Made by a program: the position numbers and the translations under genes. Under the pieces are notes generated by a model. The model saw nothing but the letters and a program-made list of their open reading frames with translations. It searched no databases and was not told where the DNA came from. From contig NZ_WKFH01000003.1 of the NCBI RefSeq assembly GCF_014884385.1, positions 1,830,001 through 1,894,000 of the forward strand: a stretch of 64,000 nt of DNA. Direction: 5' to 3'. The DNA comes from Phycobacter azelaicus. GTDB taxonomy: Bacteria; Pseudomonadota; Alphaproteobacteria; Rhodobacterales; Rhodobacteraceae. Shown here in pieces: positions 11,003 through 20,358 of this stretch. Within the stretch, counting starts at the first letter, position 1, and the number at the start of each line of letters is the position of its first letter.

Positions 11003-11911
11003 ATGCCGCATCCCAAGCGCTTTCTTCCGCCGATGACGGCCTTGCGGGCGCTCGAGTCATTCGAGCGCACAGGTAGTGTCACCGAAACCGGGCATGAACT
11101 TGGGGTGTCCCAGAGTGCCGTGAGCCGACAGCTCAAGGTTATTGAGGAGTATCTTGGAACGACGCTGTTTATCCGGGATAAAAAGAGCATCAGCCTCACT
11201 CCTGCCGCGCTCGACTATTGCGCCCAGATCCGCAGTGCGCTCGACAAGATCGGCACCGCCAGTCTGCGGCTGAAGGCAAACCCCGATGGTGGGCAGCTCA
11301 ATATTGCGATGCTGCCGGCCTGTGGCGTGCGCTGGCTTGCCCCTAAGCTGCCCGACTTTGTCGCCCGCCATCCCGAAGTGACGGTCAATCTCAGCACCCG
11401 GCTGAGGCCGTTTGATTTCAATGCAGATCCGTTTCACGGTGCCATCCATTTTGGCGAACGCGACTGGCCAGATGTCTGTTTTCAAGAGTTGATGCAGGAA
11501 TTTGTCGTGCCTGTTGCCTCTCCCAAACTGGCCGAGACGATGCGCGGCAAACCCCTTTCGGAGGTGTTTTCCCTGCCGCTGCTGCACCTTGATACCCGGC
11601 CTGATGCCTGGGAGAAATGGGCCCGGGCGGTCGGGTATGACCTGCATGGGCCGGTTGGCATGCTGTTTGATCAATTCGCGTCCATGATCCAGGCGGCCCT
11701 TCACGGCATGGGCGCGGCGTTGGTTCCGACTTATCTGATTGAGCGGGAAGTTGAAGAATTGCGGCTGGTTCCCCTCTGGCCAGAAAGCAAGATCAGCATC
11801 GGTTCCTATTATTTCGTCTGGCCAAAGGAAGAGCAGGGCTACCAGCCAAGAGATCTGTTCGTGTCCTGGCTCAAAATCGCCAGAACAATGAAATCTGAAA
11901 TCACGGTGTAG
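11003..11911 (+). CDS. LysR-family transcriptional regulator (GcvA-like)
   Basis: The 302-residue protein has an N-terminal winged helix-turn-helix (ALRALESFERTGSVTETGHE, then LGVSQSAVSRQLKVIEEYLG) and a C-terminal periplasmic-binding-like effector domain from about residue 95. The form PPMTALRALESF resembles the GcvA branch. It is transcribed away from the pipecolate/2-aminoadipate operon, the classical arrangement for a LysR activator and its target. The effector is likely a pathway intermediate, which is inference. Confidence 0.85.
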   Translation: MPHPKRFLPPMTALRALESFERTGSVTETGHELGVSQSAVSRQLKVIEEYLGTTLFIRDKKSISLTPAALDYCAQIRSALDKIGTASLRLKANPDGGQLNIAMLPACGVRWLAPKLPDFVARHPEVTVNLSTRLRPFDFNADPFHGAIHFGERDWPDVCFQELMQEFVVPVASPKLAETMRGKPLSEVFSLPLLHLDTRPDAWEKWARAVGYDLHGPVGMLFDQFASMIQAALHGMGAALVPTYLIEREVEELRLVPLWPESKISIGSYYFVWPKEEQGYQPRDLFVSWLKIARTMKSEITV

Positions 11912-12049
11912 TCCTTGGTTCGGCTTCAGAATTCCTGAGCCAGAGTTTATCCAAAATCACCGAACATGGGGGCGTGCGTGTCCGTCAATACCCCTACTGG
12001 GCAGGCCGGAACGAGCCCATTTTTATGTAAACTAAATCCAAAAAAGTAT

Positions 12050-12064
12050 GCACATATTATGTGC
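12050..12064. promoter_or_regulatory. Perfect 15-base palindrome upstream of the binding-protein gene
   Basis: GCACATATTATGTGC has 7-base arms around a central T, in an AT-rich stretch 70-84 bases before the start of the binding-protein/chemoreceptor pair. It fits an operator for a dimeric repressor such as a GntR- or TetR-type protein. Nothing identifies the regulator. Confidence 0.5.
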
Positions 12065-12133
12065 TTCTCCTCTTTTTAACTATTCTCATGCAGCATTTGG
12101 GCCTGTGTATGTCAGTCCAACGGAGGTCCAATC

Positions 12134-13294
12134 ATGCTATCTAAGAAACTTATGCTGTCGGCGGTTGCGCTTATAGCGGCTCCCCTATTCGCGTCAGCTG
12201 AGCAGGGCGTTACCCCCAATAGTGTCACTTTTGCGCAGGTTGCCGCCTTTGAAGGTCCCGCCGCAGCGCTGGGAACGGGTATGCGACTGGGCATTACCGC
12301 TGCCTTTGAAGAGGCCAATGCCGCCGGAGGCGTGCATGGTCGCATGCTGAAACTGGATAGCATGGATGATGGCTATGAGCCCGACCGCTCTGCCGGGCTG
12401 GTCAAGGAGGTTGTCGAGGGCAACAATCACATCGGTCTTATTGGTCCGGTGGGCACTCCGACCTCTTCGGCGACACAGCCGATTGCAACCGAGGCAGGCA
12501 TGCCATTTATCGGCCCCTTTACCGGCGCAGGCTTCCTGCGGGATGCGAGCCTTGGAAATGTCTTTAATGTTCGCGCGACCTATTCCGCCGAAACCGAGGC
12601 GTGGATCAATTATCTGGTTGATCAGCAGGGTATGAGTTCGATCGCCCTGTTGTATCAGGACGACGGTTTTGGCCGTGTGGGTCTCAATGGCGTCAATGCA
12701 GCCCTGGAAAAGCGTGGCATGTCTCTGGCGGCCGAAGGCACTTACACCCGCAACACGACCGCCGTGAAAAAGGCTCTGCTGGCCATTCGCAAGGCAAAAC
12801 CCGATGCTGTCGTGATGGTTGGCGCCTATAAACCCGTCGCTGAGTTCATCAAGCTGGCGCGCAAGATGAAGATGGAGTCCACCTTCGTGAACATCTCGTT
12901 CGTGGGCTCGGATGCCCTTTCGCGTGAGCTTGGCGATGCAGGTGAAGGCGTGATCATCAGTCAGGTTGTTCCTTTCCCATGGGACGTTTCCATCCCTGTT
13001 GTGGCCCAGTACACCGAGGCTCTGAGAGCCGTTGATGCAGAGGCGCAGCCCGGTTTCGTTTCGCTGGAAGGCTACATCGTTGGTCGCCTTGCCATCGAAG
13101 GCCTTCAGGCCGCGGGCCAGGAACTGACCCGTGAGAATTTCCTGGCTGCAATGGCCGATCTCAACACCGTGGACCTTGGCGGTCTCGCCATGCAATTCGG
13201 TCGCGATGACAATCAGGGAATGGATGATGTCTTCCTTACCCGGATCACCGCTGACGGTGGCTTTGAGCCCATCGTTGCAGGTGGTGGCTCCTGA
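12134..13294 (+). CDS. ABC-type amino-acid periplasmic binding protein (LivJ/Peripla_BP_6 type), orphan
   Basis: The 386-residue protein has a signal peptide (MLSKKLMLSAVALIAAPLFA, cut near SA-EQ) and a two-lobed type I binding fold typical of branched-chain amino-acid and related ligand receptors, with GPVGTPTSSATQPIATEAG and FVGSDALSRELGDAGEGVI as recognisable blocks. A strong GGAGG precedes the ATG. No permease or ATPase gene is adjacent; the next gene is a chemoreceptor. This suggests it delivers its ligand to the receptor or to a transporter elsewhere. The ligand cannot be named. Confidence 0.85.
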   Translation: MLSKKLMLSAVALIAAPLFASAEQGVTPNSVTFAQVAAFEGPAAALGTGMRLGITAAFEEANAAGGVHGRMLKLDSMDDGYEPDRSAGLVKEVVEGNNHIGLIGPVGTPTSSATQPIATEAGMPFIGPFTGAGFLRDASLGNVFNVRATYSAETEAWINYLVDQQGMSSIALLYQDDGFGRVGLNGVNAALEKRGMSLAAEGTYTRNTTAVKKALLAIRKAKPDAVVMVGAYKPVAEFIKLARKMKMESTFVNISFVGSDALSRELGDAGEGVIISQVVPFPWDVSIPVVAQYTEALRAVDAEAQPGFVSLEGYIVGRLAIEGLQAAGQELTRENFLAAMADLNTVDLGGLAMQFGRDDNQGMDDVFLTRITADGGFEPIVAGGGS

Positions 13295-13305
13295 TACTGA
13301 ATCCG

Positions 13306-13329
13306 GAGGGCACGGGTATCCGTGCCCTC
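13306..13329 (+). terminator. Perfect 10-pair hairpin between binding protein and chemoreceptor
   Basis: GAGGGCACGG and CCGTGCCCTC pair fully around GTAT, 11 bases after the stop. No T-run follows, so complete termination is unlikely. An mRNA-stabilising or attenuating role, giving more binding protein than receptor, is the usual outcome of such intercistronic hairpins. Confidence 0.6.
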
Positions 13330-13401
13330 AGCCTATTCGTCAAAGTGCAGCTTCGCCGCGGGCTGAGCTGGTCGCCAATACAGTACTAAACGGGTGCCTT
13401 A

Positions 13402-16059
13402 ATGATTCGCAAAACTGAACCAAATCTGCTGCGTCGTCTGAACCCTCTTTCCAGCATACGAGGGAAAGTTACCTTTATACTGCTTTCACTTGCTGCACTT
13501 GCCGGTACTGCTGGGTATTTCACCTACCAATCGTTTGATTTTGTTTCTCGGTCTGTACAAGAGATGACCAACCGTGACTTGCCCCAGCTGGAGCAAAGCA
13601 ACGCCCTAATCACAGCCGCGGGCAAAACAAAAGACGCAATGATTTCTGTGTTGATCGCTGAGGACGCCGCCGCCCTTGATAGTGCAGCAGCCGAGGTCGA
13701 CTCTGCGGCATCTGGATTGCAGTCCGAGATCGGTGAACTTCCTGAAGACATGCGCGGATCGTTCGAACAAGAGATGGCCCGTGTGGCCGAAACACTGAAC
13801 ACGGCGATTTCGGCCCGTTCGAATGCGTTCGAGAATTCCGCGCGCGTCAAGGTCATGACACAGGAACTACAGGCCCTCGTTTCCGATACGCAATCCCTTC
13901 TGCTTCAGCTCGCGGATGACGCCTATTTCAACATCTCCGTGAAAGGGGATGATACGATGAGCATGGTCGATGAGACGCTTCTCGATCTTGCTGAGAACAA
14001 ATTCGCAATCCTGCAGGCGCTGCTTGAAATCCGCGCCGAGATCAATTTGATGTCTGGCATCACATTGGCCATGGCCACAGAAACTGACAGGTCGATGCTT
14101 TCAATCTTGGGTGATCTTGCCACCTCGTCTTATGATCGACTGCAGGTCTCCATGTCGGGCATTGAGGGCACTGACGTGGGAAGCATGATCGGAGAAGACC
14201 TGGTCGTGGTTGCCGAAACCATGTTGACTGCGATCAATGCGGGCACGTCCGGTGCAGCGTTTGACCAGGCCTCCATTCTGTCCAGCAGACAAGAGGCGGA
14301 TGCGCTTTTGGCCTCTGCGGTGGATGACATGGTGTTTGAGTTGACGATCGCAGCAGATGACGCGGCGACCGGAAACCGTGACGCCATTCAAAGCCTGCTC
14401 GACAATGAAGTCGACTTCATGAACACGCTCCTCGAGATCAATTCCCGGCTGAGCGCGTATCAGGTTGAGGGGTTGAAAATCGTTGGTGCACAGACTGTTG
14501 AGCAAGTCCAATCCGCAGAAAAAGCCATGTTGGGAGCCGCAACAGGACTTGCCAAGTATCTGGAGTTCAGTGACGGCATTCTGGCCGAGCAAATCACCAG
14601 CGCGGCCGCTTTGGCGGCTTCGGAAACAGGCCTTGCGTCTTTCCGGATGAAATCGCTGCGGGCGCAGCAAAACGCAGCGGCTGCGGTTCAGGCCAGTGTT
14701 GAAGCGGTGCTGATGATTGCAGGCAAGGCCTCGGTTCGCGGGGCTGAAAGCCAAAGCATGATCTACGAGAAGGCCGTCAGTATTTCGGACGATGCCGCAG
14801 AGGTCAAAGGCAACCTTGAGCTTGTGGGCGTTGGTGCCGCGGCGCTGGTCCTGTTGACCCTTGGGCTCAGCCATCTCCTGATCGTGCGCCCACTCAATGC
14901 CATCAGCCGAACAACCGAGCGCCTGTCGCAGGGCGATATGAGCCCGGTAACCGGCTTTGACCGCTCCAGCGATGAGATCGTGCGAATTGCGCGAGCGCTT
15001 ACAGTGTTCCGCGACGGGTTGGTTGAAAAGGAAGAACTGGAACGTATCGCGGAGAACGAGCGGGCGGAAAACCAAGCCAAACAGGCCGCTGCGGTTGACG
15101 CCATCGGCCGCGGGCTGTCCGAGCTCGCGCAAGGCAATCTGGTCTACCGGATCGATGCGGAGCTCGCCGAAGGGTATCAGCAGCTCAAGGCGGACTTCAA
15201 CAGAACGGCTGAAACACTGAAGGGCACCGTCGAGGAAGTCAGCGATGTTGCCGGGTCGATCAGGCGGGGCTCTTCGGAGATCAGCCAGGCGGCAGACGAC
15301 CTATCCCATCGCACGGAAAGCCAGGCTGCGACTTTGGAAGAAACCGCAGCTGCTCTTGAGCAACTCACAGTTAGTGTGCGCTCTTCGGCCGATGGTACAA
15401 AAGAGGCCGAGGCAACCACGCTGGATGCGCGCAACAAGGCAAGTGAAAGCGGTGTCGTAGTCGAAAAGGCAGTAAAAGCCATGAAGGACATCGAAGCCAG
15501 CTCGTCTCAGATCTCGCAGATCATTGGTGTCATTGATGATATTGCCTTCCAGACCAATCTGCTGGCGCTGAATGCCGGTGTCGAAGCGGCACGGGCAGGC
15601 GAAGCTGGTCGCGGTTTTGCTGTGGTTGCCTCGGAAGTTCGCGGGCTTTCGCAACGGACTACAGATGCGGCGCGCGAGATCAAGGAACTCATATCCACAA
15701 GTACCGGTCAGGTTGAAGCCGGGGTGGACTTGGTCAGTCGCACGGGGGATGCCCTGCAAAGCATCGTGGAGCGTGTTGCTGCGATCTCCAGCCTCGTGAG
15801 TGGCATTGCGGCCTCCACGGATGAGCAGGCAACTGGCCTGACTGAAACCAACACGGCGGTTTCGCTTCTTGATCAGGTCACGCAACAGAATGCGGCGATG
15901 GTCGAGGAGACAAGTGCTGCAGGTCAATTGCTCAGCTCCGATGCTCAGCGGCTGAGCGACTTGATGGCGAAGTTCAATACGACCTCGATGGGCATGTCAC
16001 AGGAGCAAGCCGCAATCCCGGATCAGGGGGACGGATCAGAGGTGCGAATGGCGTCGTAA
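13402..16059 (+). CDS. Methyl-accepting chemotaxis protein with a large periplasmic sensor
   Basis: The 885-residue receptor has a first membrane span at about 23-45, a helical periplasmic domain of roughly 420 residues, a second span near 475-497, then HAMP (starting RPLNAISRTTERLSQGDMSP) and a further HAMP-like segment. The signalling domain contains the conserved hairpin tip DDIAFQTNLLALNAGVEAAR and GRGFAVVASEVRGLSQR. The sensor is longer than in Tar-type receptors, similar in size to bimodular helical sensors that contact binding proteins. It follows the orphan binding protein by 107 bases, so both probably serve one stimulus. No C-terminal CheR-docking pentapeptide is seen (it ends EVRMAS). 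Confidence 0.9.
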   Translation: MIRKTEPNLLRRLNPLSSIRGKVTFILLSLAALAGTAGYFTYQSFDFVSRSVQEMTNRDLPQLEQSNALITAAGKTKDAMISVLIAEDAAALDSAAAEVDSAASGLQSEIGELPEDMRGSFEQEMARVAETLNTAISARSNAFENSARVKVMTQELQALVSDTQSLLLQLADDAYFNISVKGDDTMSMVDETLLDLAENKFAILQALLEIRAEINLMSGITLAMATETDRSMLSILGDLATSSYDRLQVSMSGIEGTDVGSMIGEDLVVVAETMLTAINAGTSGAAFDQASILSSRQEADALLASAVDDMVFELTIAADDAATGNRDAIQSLLDNEVDFMNTLLEINSRLSAYQVEGLKIVGAQTVEQVQSAEKAMLGAATGLAKYLEFSDGILAEQITSAAALAASETGLASFRMKSLRAQQNAAAAVQASVEAVLMIAGKASVRGAESQSMIYEKAVSISDDAAEVKGNLELVGVGAAALVLLTLGLSHLLIVRPLNAISRTTERLSQGDMSPVTGFDRSSDEIVRIARALTVFRDGLVEKEELERIAENERAENQAKQAAAVDAIGRGLSELAQGNLVYRIDAELAEGYQQLKADFNRTAETLKGTVEEVSDVAGSIRRGSSEISQAADDLSHRTESQAATLEETAAALEQLTVSVRSSADGTKEAEATTLDARNKASESGVVVEKAVKAMKDIEASSSQISQIIGVIDDIAFQTNLLALNAGVEAARAGEAGRGFAVVASEVRGLSQRTTDAAREIKELISTSTGQVEAGVDLVSRTGDALQSIVERVAAISSLVSGIAASTDEQATGLTETNTAVSLLDQVTQQNAAMVEETSAAGQLLSSDAQRLSDLMAKFNTTSMGMSQEQAAIPDQGDGSEVRMAS

Positions 16060-16062
16060 ATC

Positions 16063-16099
16063 GGCGGCAGGCCCGGTCTTCTGCCTGAGCCCGCCGCCT
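16063..16099 (+). terminator. Possible terminator after the chemoreceptor
   Basis: GGCGGC (16063-16068) can pair with GCCGCC (16093-16098), with a second inner stem, just after the stop and followed by TTT. The fold is imperfect. The rest of the stretch to 16305 holds nothing I recognise. Confidence 0.35.
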
Positions 16100-16305
16100 T
16101 TCGGATTGCCACGACAAGTGCAGTGCGAGCTGAAGGTACTGAAACATCGAACGCCAATGATGTTGGCAGTTGGAAAACGACAGCAAGGTGTCCAGTTTCT
16201 CTGCAGTATTGGCAACATGCGCCGGGCGTCAGAACAGGCCCGTTGTGGTTTCCGGGCTTTCAATCCAAGCCTCGCCCTTTTTCGCCAAGAAAGGCGGCGC
16301 GCGCG

Positions 16306-16620
16306 TCAGCGCCCCAGCTGCGCCCGCAGTTCTTCGGCCTCGCGCCGGGCATCACGCAGCCCTTCCATTGCTGCGTTCAGCTCTGCTTCGGTCTGGGTCA
16401 GCTGGTTGGTCAGTTCAGCTTCGCGCTGCTGCAGGTAGGTGATCGCCTGATCGCGGGTTTCCTCGGCTTCGTGCAGCTCCTGGCTCATCCGGTCGAGGTC
16501 AGCTACGTCACTTTGGCGCACGCGGGTAAAGCGATGCACCAGCCAATTTGCGAACCAGCCCATCGCAAAGGCAGCAAACAGGATGATGGCTGTGGTGATT
16601 ATGAACTCGGTTCTGTTCAT
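16306..16620 (-). CDS. Small membrane-anchored coiled-coil protein, unknown function
   Basis: The 104-residue protein has one N-terminal membrane span (about residues 7-27) followed by a long charged coiled coil rich in Glu, Gln and Arg to the end. I do not recognise a named family. Its start overlaps the stop of the OmpA-family gene by 4 bases, so the two are translationally coupled and may act together at the envelope. Confidence 0.75.
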   Translation of the reverse strand: MNRTEFIITTAIILFAAFAMGWFANWLVHRFTRVRQSDVADLDRMSQELHEAEETRDQAITYLQQREAELTNQLTQTEAELNAAMEGLRDARREAEELRAQLGR

Positions 16621-18581
16621 TGGTCCGATGTCTCCTGTGCGCTGTCATCTGTCTGAGCGGGTTCCTCTGGTGCTTCTGGCTCAGGAGCCAACTCGGTTGC
16701 GCTCTCTTCGCTGGCTGTCTCTGCGGGATCGGCATCAAGCTTGCCATCCGCCCCGATCCCGGTGCCGGGCAGCATCAGTTTGAATTCGATCCGTCGGTTT
16801 GCCTCGCGGCCCTCTTCGGTGTCGTTGGAGGCGATGGGCGTGCTTTCGCCATAGCCGCGCGCCACGTAGGTCGAGGTCAGGATGCGCCGCGCCCTCAATT
16901 CATTCAGAACCGATTGCGCCCGCGCCTGGCTGAGGTTCTGGTTCATCTCCTCGCGGCCCTGGCTGTCGGTGTGCCCCTGAATCTCAAGCCGGATCGGACC
17001 GCAATCTTCGAGAATAGCTGCAATCTTGTCGAGGATCACGCCGCTGGCGGCCTCGACGGTGGCAGAGCCGGGCTCAAAGGTGATCTTTCCAGCATCCAGC
17101 TGCACACCGATCAGTTGCGCTTGACACAGCTCAGGGGCCATGGGCTGGTCTTCAGGGGCGGGCGGCTCTTCATAGGTGATATCAAGATCGTAGCTTTCCG
17201 CTTCACCCAGCTTGGCTGACAGGAACCGGGCGATATCCGCTGGTGCATCCTTGTTGTAGCTCATCCCGCGCAAGACCAGACTGTCGGGGGTTACGGTCAC
17301 AGCGCCGCGTTGCAGGTAGGACAACGCCTCAAGCCCTGCCAGCACCCGCACCGGCCATTCTGCGGGCAAGCCGTCGACAATGCGCGCCGCGGTGTAGACA
17401 CTGTCAAAGCCGAACCGCGCCTTGGCATAGCTGTCGGCGATTGTGCGGGTGGCGGCGTCATTGATCCGCCCACGCAGCTGTACTTGTCCCTCGGGGCTGA
17501 GCGTCGCGGTGAACTCGGGCGGGCCTGCCGCCGCATCGGCTTTCGGCGTGGGCAGCACCGCATGCAGTGCAAAAACCTCGGGCAGGGCGGTTTCCAGCTC
17601 ACCCACGACCGTATCAAACAACGAGTCGGCCGTGCCTTCGGCTGCGATCAGCGTGATATCGGCATTGGCAATGGTCACCGATCCCTGGCCAATGGCGGCA
17701 AGGCTTTGGATGCTCAGCTCGGCGGCATCGGCCCAGTTTGGCGATGGAACGCCCATGCCGATCACGCAGTTTGCTTCGCCTTCCAACCCGGCCGCGCGTG
17801 CAGCAGAGAGGATGCGGGCCTGGCTTTCTTCGCTTTCGGCAGAGCAGGCATCAAAGCGCGCGCCGCCTTCGGAAATGAGGAACCGCAGGGTAAACGGGGT
17901 GATGACGGGGCGAGGCGCGGCAATATCGAGGCTGATGCGGATCTGCGGCGGCGCCATGCGGGTCAATCGGCTTTCAAAGGCGCTGCGCTCTTCCGCGCTG
18001 TCGGCAATGGCCGTGATCGAGACAGACCCCGCCTGAACCGAGATCTTGGCCCTTGGCAGCAGGTCAAGCGCCTCGAGTGCGAACGCCATGGCTGGGTCCC
18101 AATCCTGCGGCGCAGGGTAATCACCGGCTTCCAGCAGGTCCGTCACCTTCTTGCGGCTTTTGCGTGCGATCCCCTGCAACTGATCGGTGATGTCGTCGCG
18201 CGAGGCAGAAAGAGGGATCAACCCGCTGATCGAGATCCCGCGGTCATTGCGCAAAATCTCTGCGGAAAACCTGGGCGGTGCCAGACCTTCGGCCGGGGGG
18301 ACGGTGATATCGTCGATCACCCGGGCAGCATCGACGACACCGCCTACCAGGGAAATGGCCGCAAATCGCGTTGCCTCATCTGGTGCGGTGCCCTGCAGGG
18401 TCACGCGTAGCCCGTCTGCTGTCACCTCGGCCCAGTGCATGCCGGAAACGTCCAGGGTCCGGCGCACCTCCCGTTCGCTGCCGCGCTCAATGGCGGTCAC
18501 GGCGAAACTGGCGGCCACCAAGCTCAGCCCTGCCGCGGCAGCGAAGGACAGAGTCGGGATCAGGAGCGATGACAGGCGCAT
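16617..18581 (-). CDS. OmpA-family protein with BON-like repeats
   Basis: The 654-residue protein starts with an N-terminal span or signal (about residues 5-28). Several BON-like segments follow, for example near residues 35-95, 105-205 and 325-425. An OmpA C-terminal peptidoglycan-binding domain sits near 500-610, with LEIQGHTDSQGREEMNQNLS and NRRIEF. An acidic Pro/Glu-rich tail of about 45 residues ends it. OmpA domains bind the diaminopimelate of peptidoglycan through Asp and Arg residues that are present here. BON repeats commonly contact membranes or other BON proteins. The combination suggests an envelope scaffold. The coiled-coil gene follows with a 4-base overlap. Confidence 0.85.
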   Translation of the reverse strand: MRLSSLLIPTLSFAAAAGLSLVAASFAVTAIERGSEREVRRTLDVSGMHWAEVTADGLRVTLQGTAPDEATRFAAISLVGGVVDAARVIDDITVPPAEGLAPPRFSAEILRNDRGISISGLIPLSASRDDITDQLQGIARKSRKKVTDLLEAGDYPAPQDWDPAMAFALEALDLLPRAKISVQAGSVSITAIADSAEERSAFESRLTRMAPPQIRISLDIAAPRPVITPFTLRFLISEGGARFDACSAESEESQARILSAARAAGLEGEANCVIGMGVPSPNWADAAELSIQSLAAIGQGSVTIANADITLIAAEGTADSLFDTVVGELETALPEVFALHAVLPTPKADAAAGPPEFTATLSPEGQVQLRGRINDAATRTIADSYAKARFGFDSVYTAARIVDGLPAEWPVRVLAGLEALSYLQRGAVTVTPDSLVLRGMSYNKDAPADIARFLSAKLGEAESYDLDITYEEPPAPEDQPMAPELCQAQLIGVQLDAGKITFEPGSATVEAASGVILDKIAAILEDCGPIRLEIQGHTDSQGREEMNQNLSQARAQSVLNELRARRILTSTYVARGYGESTPIASNDTEEGREANRRIEFKLMLPGTGIGADGKLDADPAETASEESATELAPEPEAPEEPAQTDDSAQETSDQ

Positions 18582-18642
18582 AAGATAGGCATTCTCCGCA
18601 GTGGATGGGCATTGTCTTACAGCGCCAAAGGGTGCGGTTCAA

Positions 18643-19605
18643 TCACACGAAACTGGCTGCGGCAAAGAAGATAAGCGGAATCAAGCCGGTATCTCGGTTG
18701 AGCCGGAACAGTTGCAACAGCCGGGGGCTGTTTTCTGCATCGAATGCCCGCAGTTGCCATGTCATGTGCCATCCCATCGCCCAAGGTCCGGCCAGTGCAA
18801 TCAGAAGTGTGACAAGGCTGGCGTCCTCGCGCGCGGCCAGCACGACGGCCAATGCCATCAGGCTGACGGTTGCCACGATAAAGCGGCGCAGCCAGCGCGG
18901 GCTATTCTCTCCGAACAGGCGCGCGGTGGACTTTACCCCGATCAGAGCGTCATCCTCGGTGTCCTGATGGGCATAGATGGTGTCATAGAACAGCGTCCAG
19001 GCGATCCCGGCAAGGTAGAGGATCACCGGCGGCCAGGCGAGCGATCCGGTATGGGCCACCCAGGCCAGCATGGCGCCCCAGTTGAAGGCCAGTCCCAAAA
19101 AGATCTGCGGCCACCAGGTGAACCGCTTGGCAAAGGGGTAGACCGCAACCGGCAGCAGCGCAAGGATGCCCATGGCGATGGCGGCCCAGTTGAAGGTCAG
19201 AAGGATGGCAAATGCAATAAGTGCCTGCAGCACCATCCAAAGCACGGCGCCCTTTACCGTGACCTGCCCCGATGGGATCGGTCGCGACCTTGTGCGTTCG
19301 ACCGCGCCATCGAAGTTGCGGTCGGTGATGTCGTTCCAGGTGCAGCCCGCCCCGCGCATCAGCCAGGCGCCAAAGCCACAGGCGACAAAGATCCATACAT
19401 CCTGCCAGACCGGCGTGCGGTCCCAGAGAATCGCCAGCGCAAGACCCCACCAGCAGGGGATCAGCAACAGCCAGGTGCCGATGGGCCGATCCGCCCGGCT
19501 GAGACGCAGATAGGGGCGGGACCAGGCGGGCGCATGGGTGTCGACCCAATTTCCCTTGACCGCATCCGCGACCTGACCGTCTGGTGTTGGCGATTGCCCT
19601 TGCAT
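18643..19605 (-). CDS. ubiA: 4-hydroxybenzoate polyprenyltransferase (UbiA)
   Basis: The 320-residue integral membrane prenyltransferase of ubiquinone synthesis attaches the polyprenyl chain to 4-hydroxybenzoate. The first Asp-rich motif is NDITDRNFDGAVERTRSRP near residue 90 and the second is YDTIYAHQDTEDD near 215; both coordinate Mg-diphosphate. Eight to nine membrane segments are evident. The frame stays open far upstream through rsmE, but the family N-terminus fits the ATG at 19605. The divergent rsmE start is only 12 bases away, so the promoters must overlap the opposing genes. Confidence 0.92.
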   Translation of the reverse strand: MQGQSPTPDGQVADAVKGNWVDTHAPAWSRPYLRLSRADRPIGTWLLLIPCWWGLALAILWDRTPVWQDVWIFVACGFGAWLMRGAGCTWNDITDRNFDGAVERTRSRPIPSGQVTVKGAVLWMVLQALIAFAILLTFNWAAIAMGILALLPVAVYPFAKRFTWWPQIFLGLAFNWGAMLAWVAHTGSLAWPPVILYLAGIAWTLFYDTIYAHQDTEDDALIGVKSTARLFGENSPRWLRRFIVATVSLMALAVVLAAREDASLVTLLIALAGPWAMGWHMTWQLRAFDAENSPRLLQLFRLNRDTGLIPLIFFAAASFV

Positions 19606-19617
19606 ATGTAGGACCTC

Positions 19618-20346
19618 ATGAGTGCGAAGATCAGATTGTATGTAGAGCACCCCTTGGGGGCAGAGCAAACCATTCCTGTGGAGCGGGATCAGGCACATTA
19701 CCTTTTTGGGGTGATGCGACTGGCCGTGGGTTCCAAAGTGGCGCTGTTCAACGGGCGTGATGGCGAATGGCTGGCCGAGGTGGTCGAGGCCAGCAAACGC
19801 AGCGGCGTGTTGATCTGCCAAGAGCAGACCCGCCCCTTGCAGATGCCGCCCGACCTGTGGCTGCTGTTCGCGCCGATCAAGAAGGCGCGCACCGATTTCA
19901 TCGTGGAAAAGGCCGCCGAGATGGGCGCCGCGTGTATCCTGCCGGTGCAGACAGAGTTCACCAACTCCGAGCGCATCCGCCAGGACCGGCTGCAGGCCCA
20001 TGCAGTAGAGGCGGCCGAGCAATGCGGTGGCACCTATGTGCCCGAGGTGGCCGATCTGCAGAAACTGTCGCGCCTGCTGGACCATTGGCCCCCTGAACGC
20101 CAACTTATGTTCTGCGACGAAGCCGAGGTGGGCAACGCATTGCAACTGGCTGCCGAACACCACAAAGGCGCGCCCTGGGCCATCCTGATCGGTCCCGAAG
20201 GCGGGTTTTCCGAAGGGGAACGCAAACGCCTTCATGCCCTGCCTCAATCCCATGTGGTCAGCCTGGGTCCGCGCATCCTGCGCGCAGACACCGCAGCGGT
20301 CGCGGCGATGACCCTGTGGCAGCAGGCACTTGGGGATTGGGGATAG
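19618..20346 (+). CDS. rsmE: 16S rRNA (uracil1498-N3)-methyltransferase
   Basis: The 242-residue SPOUT-class methyltransferase has an N-terminal PUA-like domain (RDQAHYLFGVMRLAVGS) and the C-terminal trefoil-knot motifs ILIGPEGGFSEGERKRL and VSLGPRILRADTAA, which form the S-adenosylmethionine site. Length is typical. It methylates U1498 of 16S rRNA in the assembled 30S subunit. It is divergent from ubiA. Confidence 0.95.
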   Translation: MSAKIRLYVEHPLGAEQTIPVERDQAHYLFGVMRLAVGSKVALFNGRDGEWLAEVVEASKRSGVLICQEQTRPLQMPPDLWLLFAPIKKARTDFIVEKAAEMGAACILPVQTEFTNSERIRQDRLQAHAVEAAEQCGGTYVPEVADLQKLSRLLDHWPPERQLMFCDEAEVGNALQLAAEHHKGAPWAILIGPEGGFSEGERKRLHALPQSHVVSLGPRILRADTAAVAAMTLWQQALGDWG

Positions 20347-20358
20347 GAGCGCATTGAG

